Below, piece after piece: positions 34,601 to 46,225 of a stretch of 64,000 nt of DNA (position 1 is the stretch's first letter; each line of letters begins with the position of its first letter). The stretch is taken from assembly GCA_022496805.1 (NCBI GenBank), contig CM040090.1:14812001-14876000 (forward strand). Reading direction: 5' to 3'. The DNA is from Pohlia nutans (taxonomy: Eukaryota > Streptophyta > Bryopsida > Bryales > Mniaceae). The notes below the pieces were generated by a model. The model was not told the origin of the DNA. It saw nothing but the letters and a program-made list of their open reading frames with translations, and searched no databases. The translations under genes and the position numbers were made by a program.

Positions 34601-37600
34601 CAAATGTAAACACCTAGTGCAGATGGTCACACTAAGCAGCAGGGGTGTTCTTCACATCTTTGCCATAGATTGTTCTTTTTTGTAAACATATTTCTCAAGT
34701 GTCACATTTCTGTTTGCAGGCAGCGCTTGCTGAAAAAGCTTCATTAATAGCATCAGTTTCCGGGAGTCAACTTGGCGATGATGCTGCTAGCGACTTGAGT
34801 GATTATGAGACTCTTTCACGAAGGACCCCTACCCCTCGCTCAAGAAGGGAGCGAGACTTAAACCCTTCTTCAATTGGAAAAGATAGAAAGGATGAACAAA
34901 TTCGTACTCTGGAGATTCAGGCACGGTCGCATCCTTGAATTTCTGTTGTGTTTTAGATCACTGTAGACTGGAGATCTGTAAAGCTGTCAAAAGTAACTTA
35001 TCTATCCAACTTAATTGCCACGTTATTTATTCTTATTTCAGTTGGCAAGTCTGCCTTCTCATTACCATGGGACATTGAATAGTTTGTTTGAAACTAGCTT
35101 CATTTGCTCATCATGTATGTATCCTCTTGTGTAGATTAAAGAAATTCGGGTGGAGCTGAGGCTCAAGACCGAAGAATTGAGGAGACATGAGGATAAGGCG
35201 AAGAATCTGCTGAAAGAGAAACAACTTCTTGAACAGAAGATTGCCCGCCTAGAAAGGAATAAGACTAGTGAGGTATGTTAGTCACATTGTTTAAATGTAG
35301 TAAGGATAGTGATGATTTCATTTCAGATCTCCTCACAACAGTTCTTTGGATGAAATGCTTTCAATTTCCATTGTAGGTTGTGCTATTATGTATTGAAGCT
35401 AGTGCCGCCACAGTTTCTTTTAGGTCACACTTTGCTTGACTATAATCGTTATGCCTGTAGACAAGAGGTCTGGAGCACAAGTTCGAACAGGAGAGAGATG
35501 AGCTCAGGGCTAGAGTACAAGAAAGTGAGAAGAAGTTGCAAGAGCGCACTCAAGAGTTGAGTCACGCAGAGCAGTTACTGGCTGGCCGTAGTGGTGAATT
35601 TGAGGCATTACAAGCCAATGTCAAGGAGCTTGAGGAGCTTCGGGAAATGAAGGAGGTACAAAGATCAAGCAAGGCATTTTAATAGATTGAATTCGACCTT
35701 TGTTGTTGAGTGGTTGTGGAGGATCAATGTTTTTCTGAATGTGAAATCCTACTTGAAAACAATCTTGGAAAGCAAGCGCTGAACTATTGTGTGGCTGTGA
35801 CACTCGCAGGACATAGACAGAAAGAATCTGCAAACAGCAGCTATTCTGAAGAGGCAAGCCGATCAGATTATAGAGCTGCAGTCATTATATAAGGAGGAGC
35901 AAATTTTGAGAAAACGTTATTTTAATATGATGGAGGGTATGTCCTCTTTCGTAGTGTGTTTTGGTCTCTTCCTGAGTCTGAAGTTTGCGTTTCATTTCCT
36001 TCTGCTCCTTACATATCCATTTTCCTTTTCCTCCATTAGATTCCCCTATTTGTCTTACTTGCACGTTTGCAAAAGATCTTTTCGATTTTTCATGTTTACC
36101 TTGTGTTTCTCTACTTCTCTTTTCTGAGCTGTCAGCAGCAGTTCATGTTATCATTTATGAACATGATTAACCCTTACAGGATATCAATTGATCTTGATCT
36201 TTGTGTACTCTCAGATATGAAGGGTAAGATAAGGGTATATGCTCGCTGGAGGCCCTTGAGTGACAAGGAGATTAGAGAAGGTGAACCATCTGTGTTGACT
36301 TCTTCTGATGAGTTCACTATTGAGCACCCATGGAAAGATGACAAGCCGAAGCAGCATCAGTTTGATCATATCTTTGATCACTTCGCTACTCAGGAGCAGG
36401 TTTTTGAGGACACCAAGGTACAGCCTCAAGTCCCAAGAGCCTTCTTCTGTCATGAATTCAAAGATTTGTACAGCTATACGATTTCTGCACCTCACCACAA
36501 TTCCCCTTTATTGATTGTAGTTGAGTGAGCTAGTCTTGAGTATTGTTAGGGCCTTCATGTTCTGGGAAGTTTTGATCCCTCGCATTTCTAAATTGGCTAT
36601 GTTGCTTGGGGTTCTGCAGTACTTGGTCCAGTCAGCCATCGATGGATACAACGTATGCATTTTTGCATTTGGACAAACAGGTTCAGGCAAAACCTACACA
36701 ATATATGGCACAGACAGCAACCCTGGGCTAACTCCTCGTGTCACTCGAGAGCTTTTCAGCTGCATAAAGCGTGATGCCAACAAGTTCCAATTCTCCTTGC
36801 AGGTAATATACTAAAGGCTCCTGATAAGAAAAGCACCAGGATTAGAGATTCTTGGTCTGAGTCGACTGGTTCTGTAAGCTCTTGTTAGGCTTTTGAAAAA
36901 CTAACATTACTTGCATTGATTTGCATACAGGTCTACATGCTAGAAATTTACCAGGACACTCTGATTGACTTGCTCCAGCCCAAAACTTCTGGTAAAGCAA
37001 GGAAGCTTGATATCAAGAAGGATGCGAAGGTGAGTTCTGCTGGCCTGATGATGTGACTAGACATAAAGGAATTAGGTGTCATGACCAGGCTATTATATGT
37101 TGCATTCGTCAACTGATGTAAGAAAGGGACATTGGCAGGGTATGGTGGTGGTTGAGAATGCGACTCTCATCCCAGTCGTAACGCGGGAGGAGCTGGAGTC
37201 TGTAGTTGCCAAGGGCTTGGAGAAGCGGCATACATCTGGCACGCAGATGAATGCTGAGAGTTCGCGGTCACATCTTATATTATCAATAATAATCGAGAGT
37301 ACCAATCTGCAAAGCCAAGTGCTAATGAAGGGCAAGGTGAATTGATTTTTGTTTTCTCCCTTGAGGAATCTTTCTTCTCGGTCATTCTTTAAAGCGTGCC
37401 AAGATTACGACGTTCTAACTTGTTTTGGTAGACGCTTTGCAGTTGAGTCTTGTTGATCTGGCGGGTTCGGAGAGAGTGAAGAAGTCGGGTTCGAGTGGGG
37501 AAACCCTCAAGGAAGCGCAAAGTATCAACAAGTCTTTGTCGGCGCTCGGAGATGTCATCAGTGCTTTGGCAACAGACGAGCAACACATCCCTTATCGGAA

Positions 37601-38570
37601 CCATAAGCTGACTATGCTTATGAGTGATTCTCTTGGCGGGAATGCAAAAGCTCTCATGTTCGTCAACATTTCTCCAGCGGCTTCCAACCTTGAGGAGACT
37701 CACAACTCCCTTTGGTAATCTCGAGGCAAATCTGTATTGCTGTGTTGTTTATGGATGCTTGAATAGTAATAATCCTGAGCATATTAACACACATTGTGAT
37801 CTCAAGTTTCCGACTTCGACAACTGTTGTATTGTTTTTAGGGCCCCGCCCGCACCAAGCAAGTAAGAAGTAGTTAACAAATGTTAAGAGCGGTTGACTTA
37901 AAATATCCCCGCACGTACCGGGTAAGAGCAGTTAGCCAACTATGTTTAGCTAACTCGTGCCCACATCTACCAGTTAAGAGCAATTAGCTAAATTTTATCG
38001 ACTTAGCTAGAGTGTCTTGTGCGTGAGGATTTTGGAGTCAAGTAGCTACTTCTCCATGGATGGAGAAGTAGGAACCGGTTAGGAGAATCAAAGAGTAATA
38101 TAAGAAAGTAATATCTGTTTAGCTACTTTTTACTTGGTGCGGGCGGTTAGACTTTCAAATTAACTAACTACTGCTACTTGGTTCTTAACTGGTGGAAGTG
38201 AATGTAAATTCATTGCGACTTTGGTAGCAGAAGTTAGCACCAATTTGTTAACTGACACAACTTGGGCAGTTTGGCCACTTAGTAACTAGTTCCAGTTAGC
38301 TCAAATTGCTACTTTATTGTTGTGGGCAGTGTGGGGTTGCTTTCTGTATTTTCAGTCATTTGGTTTGGCACTGATGGCTGTGTTGTTATGTGATACAGTT
38401 ACGCGACTCGTGTGAGATCCATCATCAACGATGCCAGCAAGAACTTGACGACCAAGGAAATCTTGCGCCTTAAGAAACAGGTACAATTTTGGAAAGAAAG
38501 GGCTGGTAACCTTGGGGGTGAGGAGTTAGAAGAGGTTGTGGAGGATCGCTCCTTGAAATCAGCTGAGTGA
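28604..38570 (+). CDS. KCBP: kinesin-like calmodulin-binding protein (MyTH4-FERM kinesin-14), 25 exons
   Basis: Minus-end microtubule motor of green plants; in angiosperms (ZWICHEL) it acts in trichome branching and division and is inhibited by Ca2+/calmodulin. Exons: 28604-28749, 29131-29220, 29491-29551, 29816-29944, 30234-30302, 30449-30618, 31063-31387, 31799-31898, 32213-32391, 32678-32793, 33086-33188, 33397-33549, 33744-33890, 33984-34196, 34355-34519, 34720-34920, 35135-35272, 35461-35655, 35810-35936, 36215-36417, 36620-36802, 36931-37029, 37139-37336, 37443-37714, 38399-38570. They total 3954 nt, 1317 residues, close to the roughly 1260 of Arabidopsis, and all phases agree. Order: variable N-terminus (1-125), MyTH4, FERM, coiled coil (about 645-943), motor (about 944-1260), calmodulin-binding tail. 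Start chosen because it is the first ATG whose exon ends at a good donor in phase. Exon edges 14/15 and 16/17 have alternative in-frame solutions. Appears intact. Confidence 0.92.
29905..31290 (+). other. KCBP: KCBP MyTH4 domain-coding exons
   Basis: Exons 4-7 encode [50 protein letters not shown] and [18 protein letters not shown], the conserved MyTH4 helices. In family members this domain binds microtubules or cytoskeletal partners. Covers roughly residues 130-298. Confidence 0.9.
31291..34055 (+). other. KCBP: KCBP FERM domain-coding exons
   Basis: From [20 protein letters not shown] in exon 7 through exon 14. Landmarks: [117 protein letters not shown] and [20 protein letters not shown]. 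Several blocks are identical or nearly so to the flowering-plant protein as I remember it, so selection is strong. Confidence 0.9.
34100..35936 (+). other. KCBP: KCBP coiled-coil exons
   Basis: Exons 14-19 encode charged heptad-rich sequence (e.g. [40 protein letters not shown]) interrupted in exon 16 by a Ser/Arg-rich linker with [11 protein letters not shown]. Exon 19 ends the stalk with [17 protein letters not shown], directly before the motor neck. Exons 14 and 16 appear to end at GC donors. Confidence 0.8.
36215..38567 (+). other. KCBP: KCBP motor domain and calmodulin-binding tail
   Basis: Exons 20-25. The neck and first strand read [18 protein letters not shown], where relatives as recalled have RIRPL-type sequence. 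The P-loop GQTGSGKT is at residues 1028-1035, switch I NAESSRSH at 1142-1149 and switch II DLAGSE at 1175-1180; [20 protein letters not shown] and [14 protein letters not shown] follow. The tail has [20 protein letters not shown] (about 1278-1297), the amphipathic calmodulin-binding helix, then an acidic [13 protein letters not shown] segment. All catalytic motifs are intact. Confidence 0.92.
37846..38145. mobile_element. MITE in KCBP intron 24
   Basis: Perfect 13-bp terminal inverted repeat CGCCCGCACCAAG / CTTGGTGCGGGCG about 300 bp apart, with AGTAGTTAAC and TAGCTACTT subterminal repeats. It sits in the longest late intron (684 bp) and accounts for much of its length. More distant related ends extend toward 38333. 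Confidence 0.6.
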
Positions 38571-39420
38571 TATTCAGGTCCTCACTCGCATTATCATTAT
38601 CTGTTCAACTTTAGTCAGTGTGTTCCACAGTGGACGAATGAACCTGAGCTGCCTGCCTGTGGGCGTGTGAATATTGCCTCAATTAAAGGGCATTTTGATT
38701 TTCTATGTAGTCTCAGGGTTTTTCTTCCCCTAGCTCATTATGAGCAAGAAATTGTACGATTTATTGATCAATTTTATCTGGCCTGCCTGCTCATCCTCTA
38801 GGGATCAATCAACACTTCTAGCAGGTCAAGAAATACTTGTAGTGGCCTGTCCTGTCCATTTCATAGCTGAGTAGTCTGAACCCGGACTACATTGTACTAA
38901 AACTTCAAGCAATACGTTAAAACCTTTCTCATTGTCTTATTGTTGTCATTGGTCCTTCATTCTGGCCCATAGTTTTGGTACTCTTCGCATCTTCCAGTTG
39001 TTGGTACTTCATTATTGCCACGTCAATAGTGTTTTTGCTTCAGTTAATTTGCTTCATCAGATCACAAGTGCACTATGATACTAACTGTTGTCTCACAGTA
39101 CAGTCAGGTAGGAATTGCTTACGAATTCCCACTGCAGGGAATTTTTTTTAGAAACTTTGAACAATCCGTGTATACTCAAAAATGATCCGATTTGGAAACC
39201 ACAAAGTGCGTTGGAATCACATCGGCGTGTACTACAATATCATTACAAATTTACACATGTATTAGTAAAAGTTATACAAAAAGTTAAAAATAATATATAC
39301 ACTATCTACCATTGAGTGCTCTCACCATTTGCTTCAGTTACATCCTCCAACTAAACAATCAGTAGTTCATTTTGTGGAACTTATTTATAAAAGTCTATCA
39401 ATTGTCTTTTATTTTATGCA
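38571..39420. other. KCBP 3' flank, no further gene
   Basis: The first 150 bp after the stop would be the 3' untranslated region; AATTAAAGG at 38681-38689 is an AATAAA-like candidate. Nothing coding is recognised to 39420. Confidence 0.4.
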
Positions 39421-39429
39421 TGATAGACC

Positions 39430-39560
39430 TATTCAATTCACATTGATGGGGGACGATGATCCAATACACCGTAGTAGATATCATGGGGAATAGAACCCAC
39501 AACCTCCTCATTGGGGGCCATGAGCCCCAACCACCAAGCCAAGGCCTGTGGTGCCTTTAG
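39430..39560 (-). mobile_element. tRNA-derived SINE-like unit
   Basis: Minus strand: A-box-like TGGCTTGGTGGTTGG (39541-39527) and B-box-like GGGTTCTATTCCCC (39498-39485), with GGGGCTCATGGCCCC between them as in many plant tRNA-derived SINE heads. The tail lies below 39470 and is not delimited. Confidence 0.5.
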
Positions 39561-39989
39561 CAACCCCACTTTCAAACCTCACTCTAAAACATTTATGACA
39601 CTCACTACGACGGTTCGCTGACCATGAAATTTTGCATGTACCACCGCTTGGACATAAAGCATTTTTGAGCCAAATTTGGTACCTTAAAAATGCATGGCTT
39701 ATGAAATAATGCTAATTTGTTAACTTTTTAGGCCTTTGTTAAAATAAAATAAAATTATATGGTACCCAATGGCTGCCAAGGATCCAAATTTTTGGTAGAA
39801 GGTAGAAGTTGCAATGAGAAATAATATGGTGTTATAAAAAATAATGGTATTCCTAGGTATTTTTGTGTCCACATGCAATTCAAAATTTTAAAAATTATAA
39901 CAAATTTTAGCCAACTATTGAAAGCAATTAAGCTAGCAGAATTAGTCAACCCAAAAAATTGTGTAGGATGTTCAGTGCGTAATTCCAAT

Positions 39990-40235
39990 TTACTGAACCC
40001 CTAAACGACTCAAGGACTCCTGGTTTTAAAATGACAAATTCAATGGATCATATTGTGAAAAATACATAACCTATCCAAATTTTATATCAATGAAGAATAC
40101 TCGTATTGCATGTTTTGGTCAAGAAACAAATAAATTTGAATGAGAAAAAGGTCCACTTAAGACTTATTCAAAACCGCTAAAAAATAATATGAGGCCCAAT
40201 TTGGACTTGTTTGTTCCAGGGCAGTGTCGCGATGT
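39990..40235. mobile_element. degenerate CCCCTAAA-end element remnant
   Basis: Starts GAACCCCTAAACGACTCAAGG (TTAA decayed). The body parallels 47525-47740: TGGTTTTAAAATGACAA, TTTGGTCAAGAAACAAA and GAGGCCCAATTTGGACTT. No clean right end. Confidence 0.5.
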
Positions 40236-40606
40236 CGGGCTTCAGGGCCCAAACACAACATAGAATGCGATGTGGTTCTAGCATGGTTCTAACATAAGGT
40301 AAATCACCCTATTTACTACTAAGTAGTAGTGTCTTACATTTTTTTAAATTTATATGTACACCAATAGTATATAGTGACAACCTTCCAAATTGTGGCACAA
40401 ATAGAAAGGCATGCAATATCCTTAGAATGGTGATGAGGCAATACTGTAGTCTACTCCCTCGTTAGGCAAAAGATAATTATTTTACCCCAACTTCTACCAA
40501 AATCAAAAAATTACAAGAGGGTTTTATGCCTAAATTCTCAAAAATTCAAGAACTATTGTGCCTAGAATATCATAAATTACACCATAAATGTGACAAAAGT
40601 AAGGTG

Positions 40607-41634
40607 TTAACCCTTTAACGCTTTGGGTACTGTAGTAGTGATCTTTAAATTTCACTGGGTTTTTCCACTATGATTAATAGTGCCAGAAATAAAATGGATT
40701 AAATTAGAAAAAAACCATACAATTGTATTCTCAACTAGAGCGCAAACATTTTGCCAAAATTAGAGAATCATCCAATGGTGAGATTGGAAGATCATAGTAT
40801 GTCTTTGAACCATATAATGCACACTCAAAAATGAGATTTTGGAGGGTGTGTGACTTCAAAGTTAAATAGAATTTGGGTAAAAGTTTCTAAAATGAAAGTA
40901 AAGATGTTCAGCAATGACCTATGTCAACACCTCTCCATTGCAATCTTTCATGTCAAGAATGGACTCATACATAATTATTGTGAATTTTATAAGTCAGAGT
41001 GACTTATCCATGTATAGTTTAGGACAAAATTTTATATGTTAAAATATGAAAGGAGTTAGTACATGGATCAAGATCGGAATACATACACTACACTAAATAG
41101 ATAGATTAGTGTTATATACACTAATTTACATAAACATGTTGTAAGTTTTTACTGTTGACCAATTTTTTTACCCTCTATATTGATCAAGATGGGGATCTTT
41201 CAATAGTATTGGAATCAATGTCTTTGGTAAATATTTTTGTCGAGAGTAAAAATCTATAATATTTTCAAATCTTATAATTATCTAACACTAATCTACCTAT
41301 TTGGTGTAATGGAACATGAACAAGAGAACAAAACCCTCCAAAAAGAAAAAGATAACAAACTTCCAAACACAAGAAATACCGCATAGTACATGTGTTGTAT
41401 TTGTAAGTATTTATTGTATTTTCAAGTATTTACAGTATTTCCGCATTTTGTTCATAGGTATTTTGATAGTTGCACAACTCCAAATTGAAATTTTCTTTTT
41501 CTAGAAGATGTATATTATACCGCTCATCATCTTAACTTCACAATTCAAAATCCAATTCTTCACAAATTTTTTGTTATTCGCGTTTCCGACACAGCAGAGA
41601 CCACAATGTGATCGCTTGAGCACTAAAGGTTTAA
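40607..41634. mobile_element. TTAA-type element, CCCTTTAGTGCC group (copy 1)
   Basis: TTAA at 40607-40610 and 41631-41634; left end CCCTTTAACGCTTTGGGTAC, right end GAGCACTAAAGG. Shares with the copies at 56383 and 61203 the blocks GGATTCAGT/AATTTCAC, GAGAATCATCCAATGG, GAATTTTATAAGT and ACTCCAAATTGAAA. It is longer than its relatives, with extra sequence near 41090-41310. Non-coding. Confidence 0.7.
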
Positions 41635-42430
41635 GTAAAATTCAACATTTGCCCTGAACCATTGTAAAGTGCATCGGATGAATGATTGGCAGTGGTTTTG
41701 TTTTTTTTTTTTTTTGCAGCAATGCCTAAAATTTTCAGAATTACTCATAAAGAATGCCCCCAAGTACGTTTTTCAAAATTTCATGAGCTGGACTTCACAA
41801 GGACTAAACTTATTTTAGTACTGGTTTTGGAATGAATGGGCTTGTAGTTTCCTCATTACACGGCTAATGTTTTCACACGACTCTCTCTCACTTTTATTAA
41901 AGGAGATTGACAGTAAACCCGACATCCATTTTCACTAAAGACGGGGGCCTGATGGGGAGGGACTCTAAAGAGAAAAGCTGGCCCGCATTGTCCTTACTGA
42001 CAATTGTGAGTATGGAGGGGGGGTTACTTTCACCGTCCAAGGCTACTGTGCAACTGAAATTGTCAATCGCAGCAATTGCAGTAACATCCTAAAATCAGCT
42101 TGACTCTTATTTATGTGTGTATTTATGTATGTACCATATGTGAGGGTCAAATTTGGACAGTATTGTGTCGAAATCTAATTTCCACATCATATTTTGAGAG
42201 GTCAACGTCACCATAAACCAATCACAAGATGTCATATGGAACTTTTGGACAAAAAGTAATTAAATAATGTCGAAACTGACCACGACGTAGGGTTTGCTTG
42301 ACTCTTATTTATGTATGTATTTATGTATTTATGTATTTATGTAAGTATGTATATACCTTAGAAAACTGTGCAATTTTCCCCAACACAGGAGAACCTAAAA
42401 TTCCAAATATGATCATCAATGGCTTTCTAA
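41635..42430. other. no gene; simple repeats
   Basis: A T-run at 41700-41715 and two TTATTTATGTATG-type microsatellites near 42100 and 42310, each preceded by GCTTGACTCTTATTTATG. Nothing coding is supported. Confidence 0.4.
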
Positions 42431-42435
42431 AACAG

Positions 42436-42512
42436 TGAAAATTGTGTCTGTGGAGTTTGGACGCATCCACAGTGAGTGTGCATGTGTCCAAACTCCACAG
42501 ACACAATTTTCA
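42436..42512. repeat. perfect 27-bp hairpin
   Basis: Arms 42436-42462 and 42486-42512 are exact reverse complements (TGAAAATTGTGTCTGTGG...), with a 23-base loop. It could be a very young foldback element or a small-RNA hairpin. Confidence 0.8.
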
Positions 42513-43029
42513 GTGTACAGTACATGTACTTTGAGATTTGGAGCCAACTGTTGATATTTTTCTGGAGTGAATGGAAGACATCAATTCCATATCACATTTA
42601 TGGGAGCCAATTCCAGACATCCAAATATTCATCTCACAAATTACATTCAAACCAACAAAACGGCAGAAAATATCACGCACTGTTCCCACTTCAAGATTCC
42701 TGTATATCTGTGATCTTGGAACAGGGAATATTTTTTTTTTTCATTTTTCATGAAGAACATAAAATGTTCTAGTGGTGCTCCATATTTCAACATTCATCCA
42801 CATATTGGATAGAAAATATCACATATTCATAATTTTGTTTTCATGCACAATTTGGTGATTGCATCCAAGATTTTATTTTATTTTAAATTTGAAGTTTCTC
42901 GCGAAAAAATTCATGATTTTTGGCCATTTTTCTTTTTTCATGGTGCAATTTGGCATTATTTTCCCCCAAAAAACCAAGCCCTGTCTTGGAAAAGATCCAC
43001 CGCTCCAGTTGCTCACTTGGGGTTTTATC

Positions 43030-43370
43030 GGCTTTGACCGTAGGGAAGAGGCATTGCGGGGACACTCATTTTTTTAGGCTAAATACCACTGTAGCAAATA
43101 TATTCCGTTCATGATTCCACTGAAATGCATTCTTGTCACCTTCACCTGTTCTATTTCGGTTAGAGCTCTTGGTAGCATAGCTGCTTATTTATTTATTTAT
43201 TGGCTCTGACCGTAGGGAAGAGGCATTGTGGGAACACTCATTTTTTTGGGCTAAATATCACTGTAGCAAATATATTCTATCCATGATTCCACTGAAATGC
43301 ATTCTCGTCCTTCCGATCAGAGCTCCTCGTAGCTTAGCTGCTTATTTATTTATTTATTTATTTATGCAAT
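43030..43370. repeat. 172-bp tandem duplication
   Basis: GGCTxTGACCGTAGGGAAGA starts at 43030 and again at 43202. Both units contain TTCCACTGAAATGCATTCT and end in a (TTTA)n tract before the next GGCT. Divergence is modest. Confidence 0.8.
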
Positions 43371-43834
43371 GAGAAAATGTGTGGCAAATACTTAGAAGCA
43401 ATCCTGTCCAAGGCCATGCATTTGGCTTTGGTGGGGGCACAATCTAAGGGGGCCCTGGGAACCGTTTCAGGGTCCAATTGTTGGTAATCCCCCAAAGCCC
43501 CAAATAATCATCCGACACTCAAACCATAAGTATTGAAATGGGAGCCGTGTCATTGGCCAAATTTTGTAGCTGCGGCTTTGAATTAGTCCTTCACTATGGA
43601 CCCTGAACGACGTGACCGGGGGGTGATGTATGGCGAAGTTTTGGTGAAGTTTTGGCGGAGTTTTGGGCCCTGGTCCAGAGATATTAGCGGGCTGGCACTT
43701 ATCAATGACTTTGAACTGCAACGTTGGCTGTGTGTTGGTGTTTGGAAGCCACTATTTCATTGAAAATACTTTAAATACCCGGTATCATCTAATGTGGAAT
43801 CACCTAACATGGCAATCAATTATGCATGCCCCGT

Positions 43835-43998
43835 CACTAGTAGAAAAGCCTGTGGTATTGCCTAGGGAGGTGCCTAAGTAAATGACATGGTTATGCATGG
43901 AATTTGGCACACCTCCCATGCAAATGAACTGTTCCTGCGTGGAATTGGGCAGCACTTGTATGGACACCTCCCTTGCTTGTGTCACCTTTTCTATTAGT
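43835..43998. mobile_element. short CACTA-like MITE
   Basis: Left end CACTAGTAGAAAAGCCTGTG; right end in reverse complement CACTAATAGAAAAGGTGAC. Subterminal GGGAGGTGCC/GGAGGTGTCC repeats. About 164 bp. A related right end (CTTTTCTACTAGTG) lies at 48583-48598. Confidence 0.55.
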
Positions 43999-44380
43999 GT
44001 GTATACTTTGCATGGGAGTATAATGACGATAGTATGCACTGAAACCACCCCCATACTTTACCACTACACTAAAAGTGCGATTTTGTGTTCAACGAGAACT
44101 GATGTCTTTTGCCACAGTCCATTCAAAGGTGAGGAGAAATAGTCTCCCTAGAGTACATAGGAGTTTCCCACTTGTCATTCCCATTTCCACTGAAAGTGCT
44201 ATGTTCTTTCCACGTGATGAGAGTGACATGAATTGGCATGCCATGTCCATTACAAAGTTGTCATTTGTCATTGGAACGCTAAATCCATAACGTGTACTTG
44301 AAGTTTTTATCACTTTAAAATTTATTTTTATTTTTTATAAGGACACTGTATCCTTAAAAAGCCAAATAGTAGACTAGATA

Positions 44381-44956
44381 TTAACCCCTAACTGCCTAAG
44401 CGTTCATTTTTTGGACGATGTACAAATTTCATCCATAATTTCTTATCTGTCATGCATTTTTTGCAGTGTGGAATTTTTACTGTAGATTCTATGGGAAGTT
44501 AGCTTCATGCATATGTGATCCGATTAGAAAGGAGAGGATTTGTGAAATTTTATGCTTCATTTCATGTTGTAGTGATTCACCCAAAATTTTGAAGATTTCA
44601 GTGTAAAAATGGTCAAAAAAAAGTCAACTCATAAAATTAAGCAACCAAAAATTCTCCAAAAATCACTACACTTAGAGTATTACATTTCAACCAATCACAA
44701 AGAATTTCATCTGTAGATTGTCAATATCTTATTTGTAATTGAATTACAAAATAATTTTGAATTTCACGTTTCAAACTTTATACAAAATTATTGGTAATAG
44801 CAATCATAGATCTAACCGTATGGATAGAATCTAAAATTCATGACGTACAACTTTTATTCATATATCAAGTTCAAAACATCCCTCTAGGTTGCATTATATA
44901 ATCCATCTTTGCAAAACTGCCGAATTTGAAGAGGGCTTTAGGCATTTAGGGGTAAA
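44381..44956. mobile_element. TTAA-type MITE, CCCCTAAA ends (copy h)
   Basis: Left TTAACCCCTAACTGCC; right GGCATTTAGGGG followed by a decayed TTAA (GTAAAA). Body collinear with 13305-13848, with the same CAGTGTGG, GAAGTTAGCTTCATGCAT and CAACTTTTATTCATA blocks. Non-coding. Confidence 0.7.
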
Positions 44957-44980
44957 ATGACAATTTAGAATAGATAAGTG

Positions 44981-45111
44981 GCCTTTGGGCACTAAGGAAT
45001 AATGTCAAGGCATGGTGCCCAAGGCCCATATTGGCATTGATCAAGCTACACTAGTGTCAATATGGGTCTTGGGCACCATGTCCTCCAAGCACTATTCCTT
45101 GATGACCAAAG
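44981..45111. repeat. foldback, 26-bp core arms
   Basis: Core arms 45011-45036 (CATGGTGCCCAAGG...) and 45055-45080 pair with two mismatches around an 18-base loop. Weaker pairing extends the stem outward to about 55 bp per arm (GGAATAATG / CACTATTCC). Confidence 0.7.
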
Positions 45112-45391
45112 ACCATTCTTTCCACGAGCGTAATCCTATTGCGCATGGAGTTAAAATACAATGGTTTCACTACAAGTCTAGAGACATAATTAACCTTTAA
45201 GCATTCGCAGTACACTTACCTCATTAAACCTCATCAATTTCTCACATTTTAAAATATATTAAATTTTATGGTATTTTTCTCATATAACTTATTGTTGAAC
45301 CAATTTTACCTTGATTTTTCATAATTATGTAAATAAGGATGAATTTTATAAGATTTTTCAAAGTTTATCTCTTGTAAAAATCATAATAATT

Positions 45392-45396
<5 letters not shown>

Positions 45397-45446
<50 letters not shown>
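45397..45446. repeat. (TA)25 microsatellite
   Basis: Uninterrupted alternating T and A for about 50 bases. A related TATATGTATATG tract lies at 46017-46078. Confidence 0.9.
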
Positions 45447-45450
<4 letters not shown>

Positions 45451-46225
45451 AGGATAAATGTAAAGAATAGTGATGAAAAGCAAGGTGTAGGTGGTTGCTT
45501 TTTGAACTTACATAAATAGAAATTCAATAGAAAAACTTTTTCTTTAGTGTATATTAAAATTTTAGGGTTTTGAGCTCTAAAGTGATGTAGAAAAATAAAT
45601 TTTAACAATTTCGAAGAATGGTAAATTGGATTAGAAAGTTAAAGATAGCCCCCACACTTTCTAAGTTGGAATCATTTTCATTTGAAATTAGGAAGTAGGT
45701 GTCTCAATTGAGTGGTGTTGAGGCCTCTAACGTGCTTAGTTGCAATAAAAAATTCTTTCATGCTTGTTTGTAATGTTTAAATCAAAAGTATTAGAGGATA
45801 ATTTTATTTTTACCCAAGCTCCCAATTGATTCCTCATGTGTTTGTTTCTTTATTGTGATTGGTCATGCACCCATGTCCGGCTTAAATACTTTAATTTTTT
45901 ATTTCCATATACTTTCAGAGATCCTCAGGTTGCCCACGAAAGATCTAAAATGTCGTTTAAGGATTAACAGTCAAATTGCTTCTATTCACATTCAAGGGTG
46001 CAGAAAAAAAAATCTTTATATTTATATGTATATATATGTGTATATGTATATGTATATGTATATGTGTATATGATATATATAATTTTTTTCCCATGTGAAT
46101 TGTATTTGTTTTGTCATATTTGTCAATTTATTTTAGTTTTTGACTATTTAAGTTGTAACAATTACGTTTTTTGACAATATAATTGAATGATAAAAATAGA
46201 AAATAGGAAATTATATGCAATGCTT

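Noticed and set aside
37430..37442. Alternative acceptor TAG at 37430-37432 for KCBP exon 24
   Set aside because: It puts the switch II exon out of frame; the acceptor TTTGCAG at 37436-37442 restores [10 protein letters not shown].
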